From positions 1 to 34,559 of the forward strand of contig CACXPT010000020.1 in the NCBI GenBank assembly GCA_902769585.1: 34,559 bases of DNA, given 5' to 3'. The notes beneath the pieces were generated by a model. The model had not been told where the DNA came from, searched no databases, and saw only the letters and a list, made by a program, of their open reading frames with translations. The stretch is from an uncultured bacterium (GTDB taxonomy: Bacteria; Verrucomicrobiota; Kiritimatiellia; RFP12; UBA1067). A program made the translations under genes and the position numbers. Below are positions 33,335-34,559 of this stretch, one piece after another (the stretch's first letter is position 1; each line of letters opens with the position of its first letter).

Positions 33335-34559
33335 CTACTCCATCGTGATGGCGGCGTGGTAGCTCTGGAGCGAGCGCACCTCGCCCTTGCCCTCGCGGGC
33401 GGCCTTGATGCCTTCGCTCGCCGCGAGCGCGGCCGCAATGGTGGTGAGGTACGGCACGCGGTACTTGATCGCCGCGCGGCGGATCGAGTTGTCGTCCGCG
33501 CGCGCGTCGCGCCGGTTCGACGGCGTGTTGAGTATGAGCGTCACCTCGCGGTTCTTGATGAGGTCGAGCACGTCCGGACGTCCCTGCCCGATCTTCGCGA
33601 CCATCTTCGCCGGCACGCCCTTCGCCCAGAGGAACTTCACCGTTCCTTCCGTGCCCACGATCTCGAAACCGAGGTCGGCGAAGTTCTTCGCGGCCACGGC
33701 GGCGTCCTCGGGCTTCTCGCTGAGCGAGACGAGCATGCGGCCCGCCTGGATCGGGAGCGGCAGCCCCGCCGCCTCCTGACTCTTGTAGTACGCGAGGCCG
33801 AACGTCTCAGCAAGACCCAGCACCTCGCCGGTCGAACGCATCTCAGGGCCGAGCACGGGATCCACCTCCGGGAACTTCTCGAACGGCAGCACGGCCTCCT
33901 TCACGCCGTGGTACGGGATGACCTTCTTCTTGTCGAGGCCGAGCGACTTCACGCTCTCGCCGAGCATGAGGCGCGTCGCGATGCGCGCCATCTGCGTGCC
34001 TGCCACCTTCGAGACGAGCGGGACGGTGCGGGACGCACGCGGGTTTGCCTCGATCACGTACACCTTGTCGTCCTCGATCGCGAACTGCATGTTCATGAGG
34101 CCCACCACCTTCAGCTCGGAGGCGATGCGGCGCGTGTAGTCGAGGATCGTGGCCTTGTTCTTCTCGCTGATGGAGACGGGCGGCAGCACGCAGGCAGAGT
34201 CGCCGGAGTGGACGCCCGCGAGCTCCACGTGCTCCATGATCGCGGGAATGAACACGTCCTTGCCGTCCGAGAGCGCATCCGCCTCGCACTCGAGCGCGTG
34301 GTGGAGGAAGCGGTCGAGGTAGAGCGGACGGTCGGGCGTCACGCCCACGGCCTTCGCGATGTACTCGCGGAGCATAATCTCGTCGTAGATCACCTCCATG
34401 CCGCGTCCGCCCAGGACGAACGACGGACGGATCACGATCGGGTAGCCGATCTCGGCCACCACCTTGAGCGCGCCGTCGAGGTCGCTCGCCATGCGGCTCT
34501 CCGGCATCGGGATGCCGAGGCGGTCCATGATGGAGTGGAAGAGGTCGCGGTCCTCGGCG
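33335..34559 (-). CDS. carB: Carbamoyl-phosphate synthase large subunit, C-terminal part (5' end outside window)
   Basis: About 408 codons up to the window edge, about two-fifths of the usual 1070-residue protein. CarB makes carbamoyl phosphate from bicarbonate, ATP and glutamine-derived ammonia for pyrimidines and arginine. Visible: the start of the second ATP-grasp half (AEDRDLFHSIMDRLGIPMPES), PIVIRPSFVLGGRGMEVIYD, AIMEHVELAGVHSGDSACVLPP, VIEANPRASRTVPLVSKV, then the C-terminal MGS-like regulatory domain (LVSLSEKPEDAAVAAKNFADLGFEIVGTEGT, NTPSNRRDARADDNSIRRAAI), where allosteric effectors bind in the family. It ends with TAG. It leads the downstream membrane fusion gene with a 6-nt gap. Confidence 0.95.
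   Translation of the reverse strand, partial: AEDRDLFHSIMDRLGIPMPESRMASDLDGALKVVAEIGYPIVIRPSFVLGGRGMEVIYDEIMLREYIAKAVGVTPDRPLYLDRFLHHALECEADALSDGKDVFIPAIMEHVELAGVHSGDSACVLPPVSISEKNKATILDYTRRIASELKVVGLMNMQFAIEDDKVYVIEANPRASRTVPLVSKVAGTQMARIATRLMLGESVKSLGLDKKKVIPYHGVKEAVLPFEKFPEVDPVLGPEMRSTGEVLGLAETFGLAYYKSQEAAGLPLPIQAGRMLVSLSEKPEDAAVAAKNFADLGFEIVGTEGTVKFLWAKGVPAKMVAKIGQGRPDVLDLIKNREVTLILNTPSNRRDARADDNSIRRAAIKYRVPYLTTIAAALAASEGIKAAREGKGEVRSLQSYHAAITME

Overview
The window looks like chromosomal DNA of a GC-rich, Gram-negative-type bacterium. The likely source is the PVC superphylum (Kiritimatiellota, Lentisphaerota or Verrucomicrobiota). That placement is an inference from the mix of LamG-type jellyroll proteins, giant secreted proteins, secreted beta-helix proteins, a GH92 mannosidase and an AsmA-like envelope protein around ordinary housekeeping genes. 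TAA, TAG and TGA are all used as normal stops.

Layout. 1-2145 (-): 5' part of a secreted protein with two LamG-like repeats. 2244-3413 (-): sodium/amino-acid symporter, divergent from 3494-5704 (+), a secreted serine hydrolase fused to a GDPD-like domain. 18013 to 5725 (-): a four-gene block of secreted proteins read from one good promoter; it includes a 2756-residue giant, and its first gene carries an in-frame amber codon just after the signal peptide. 18100-19299 (-): rlmI-like rRNA methyltransferase. 19438-19603 (+): tRNA-Leu(CAG) and tRNA-Glu(CTC). 19637-21574 (+): AsmA-like protein. 21631-22383 (+): rnhB, converging on murF (23621-22374, -). 25850-23637 (-): GH92 mannosidase, divergent from a secreted beta-helix protein at 26035-29651 (+) that is split by a frameshift near 27420. 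30739-29660 (-): pectate-lyase-like protein just downstream of gltX (32063-30753, -). 33328-32087 (-): membrane fusion protein, just downstream of carB (from the window edge to 33335, -).

How the genes fit together. Housekeeping genes (carB, gltX, murF, rnhB, rlmI, tRNAs) alternate with exported carbohydrate-active or surface proteins. The most distinctive block is the secreted four-gene operon. It has a repetitive fibre-like protein, a giant protein with a LamG domain and a long coiled coil, and a small Ca-binding-repeat protein. I do not recognise it as a described system.

Two genome-style signals stand out. First, short tandem repeats of 7, 8 and 9 nt occur at four places, including inside the coding sequences of rnhB and murF and at the start codon of rnhB. 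Second, several promoters use an extended -10 (TGn + TATACT-like) only 6 nt from the ATG, which predicts leaderless mRNAs. No gene-free stretch exceeds 300 bases.
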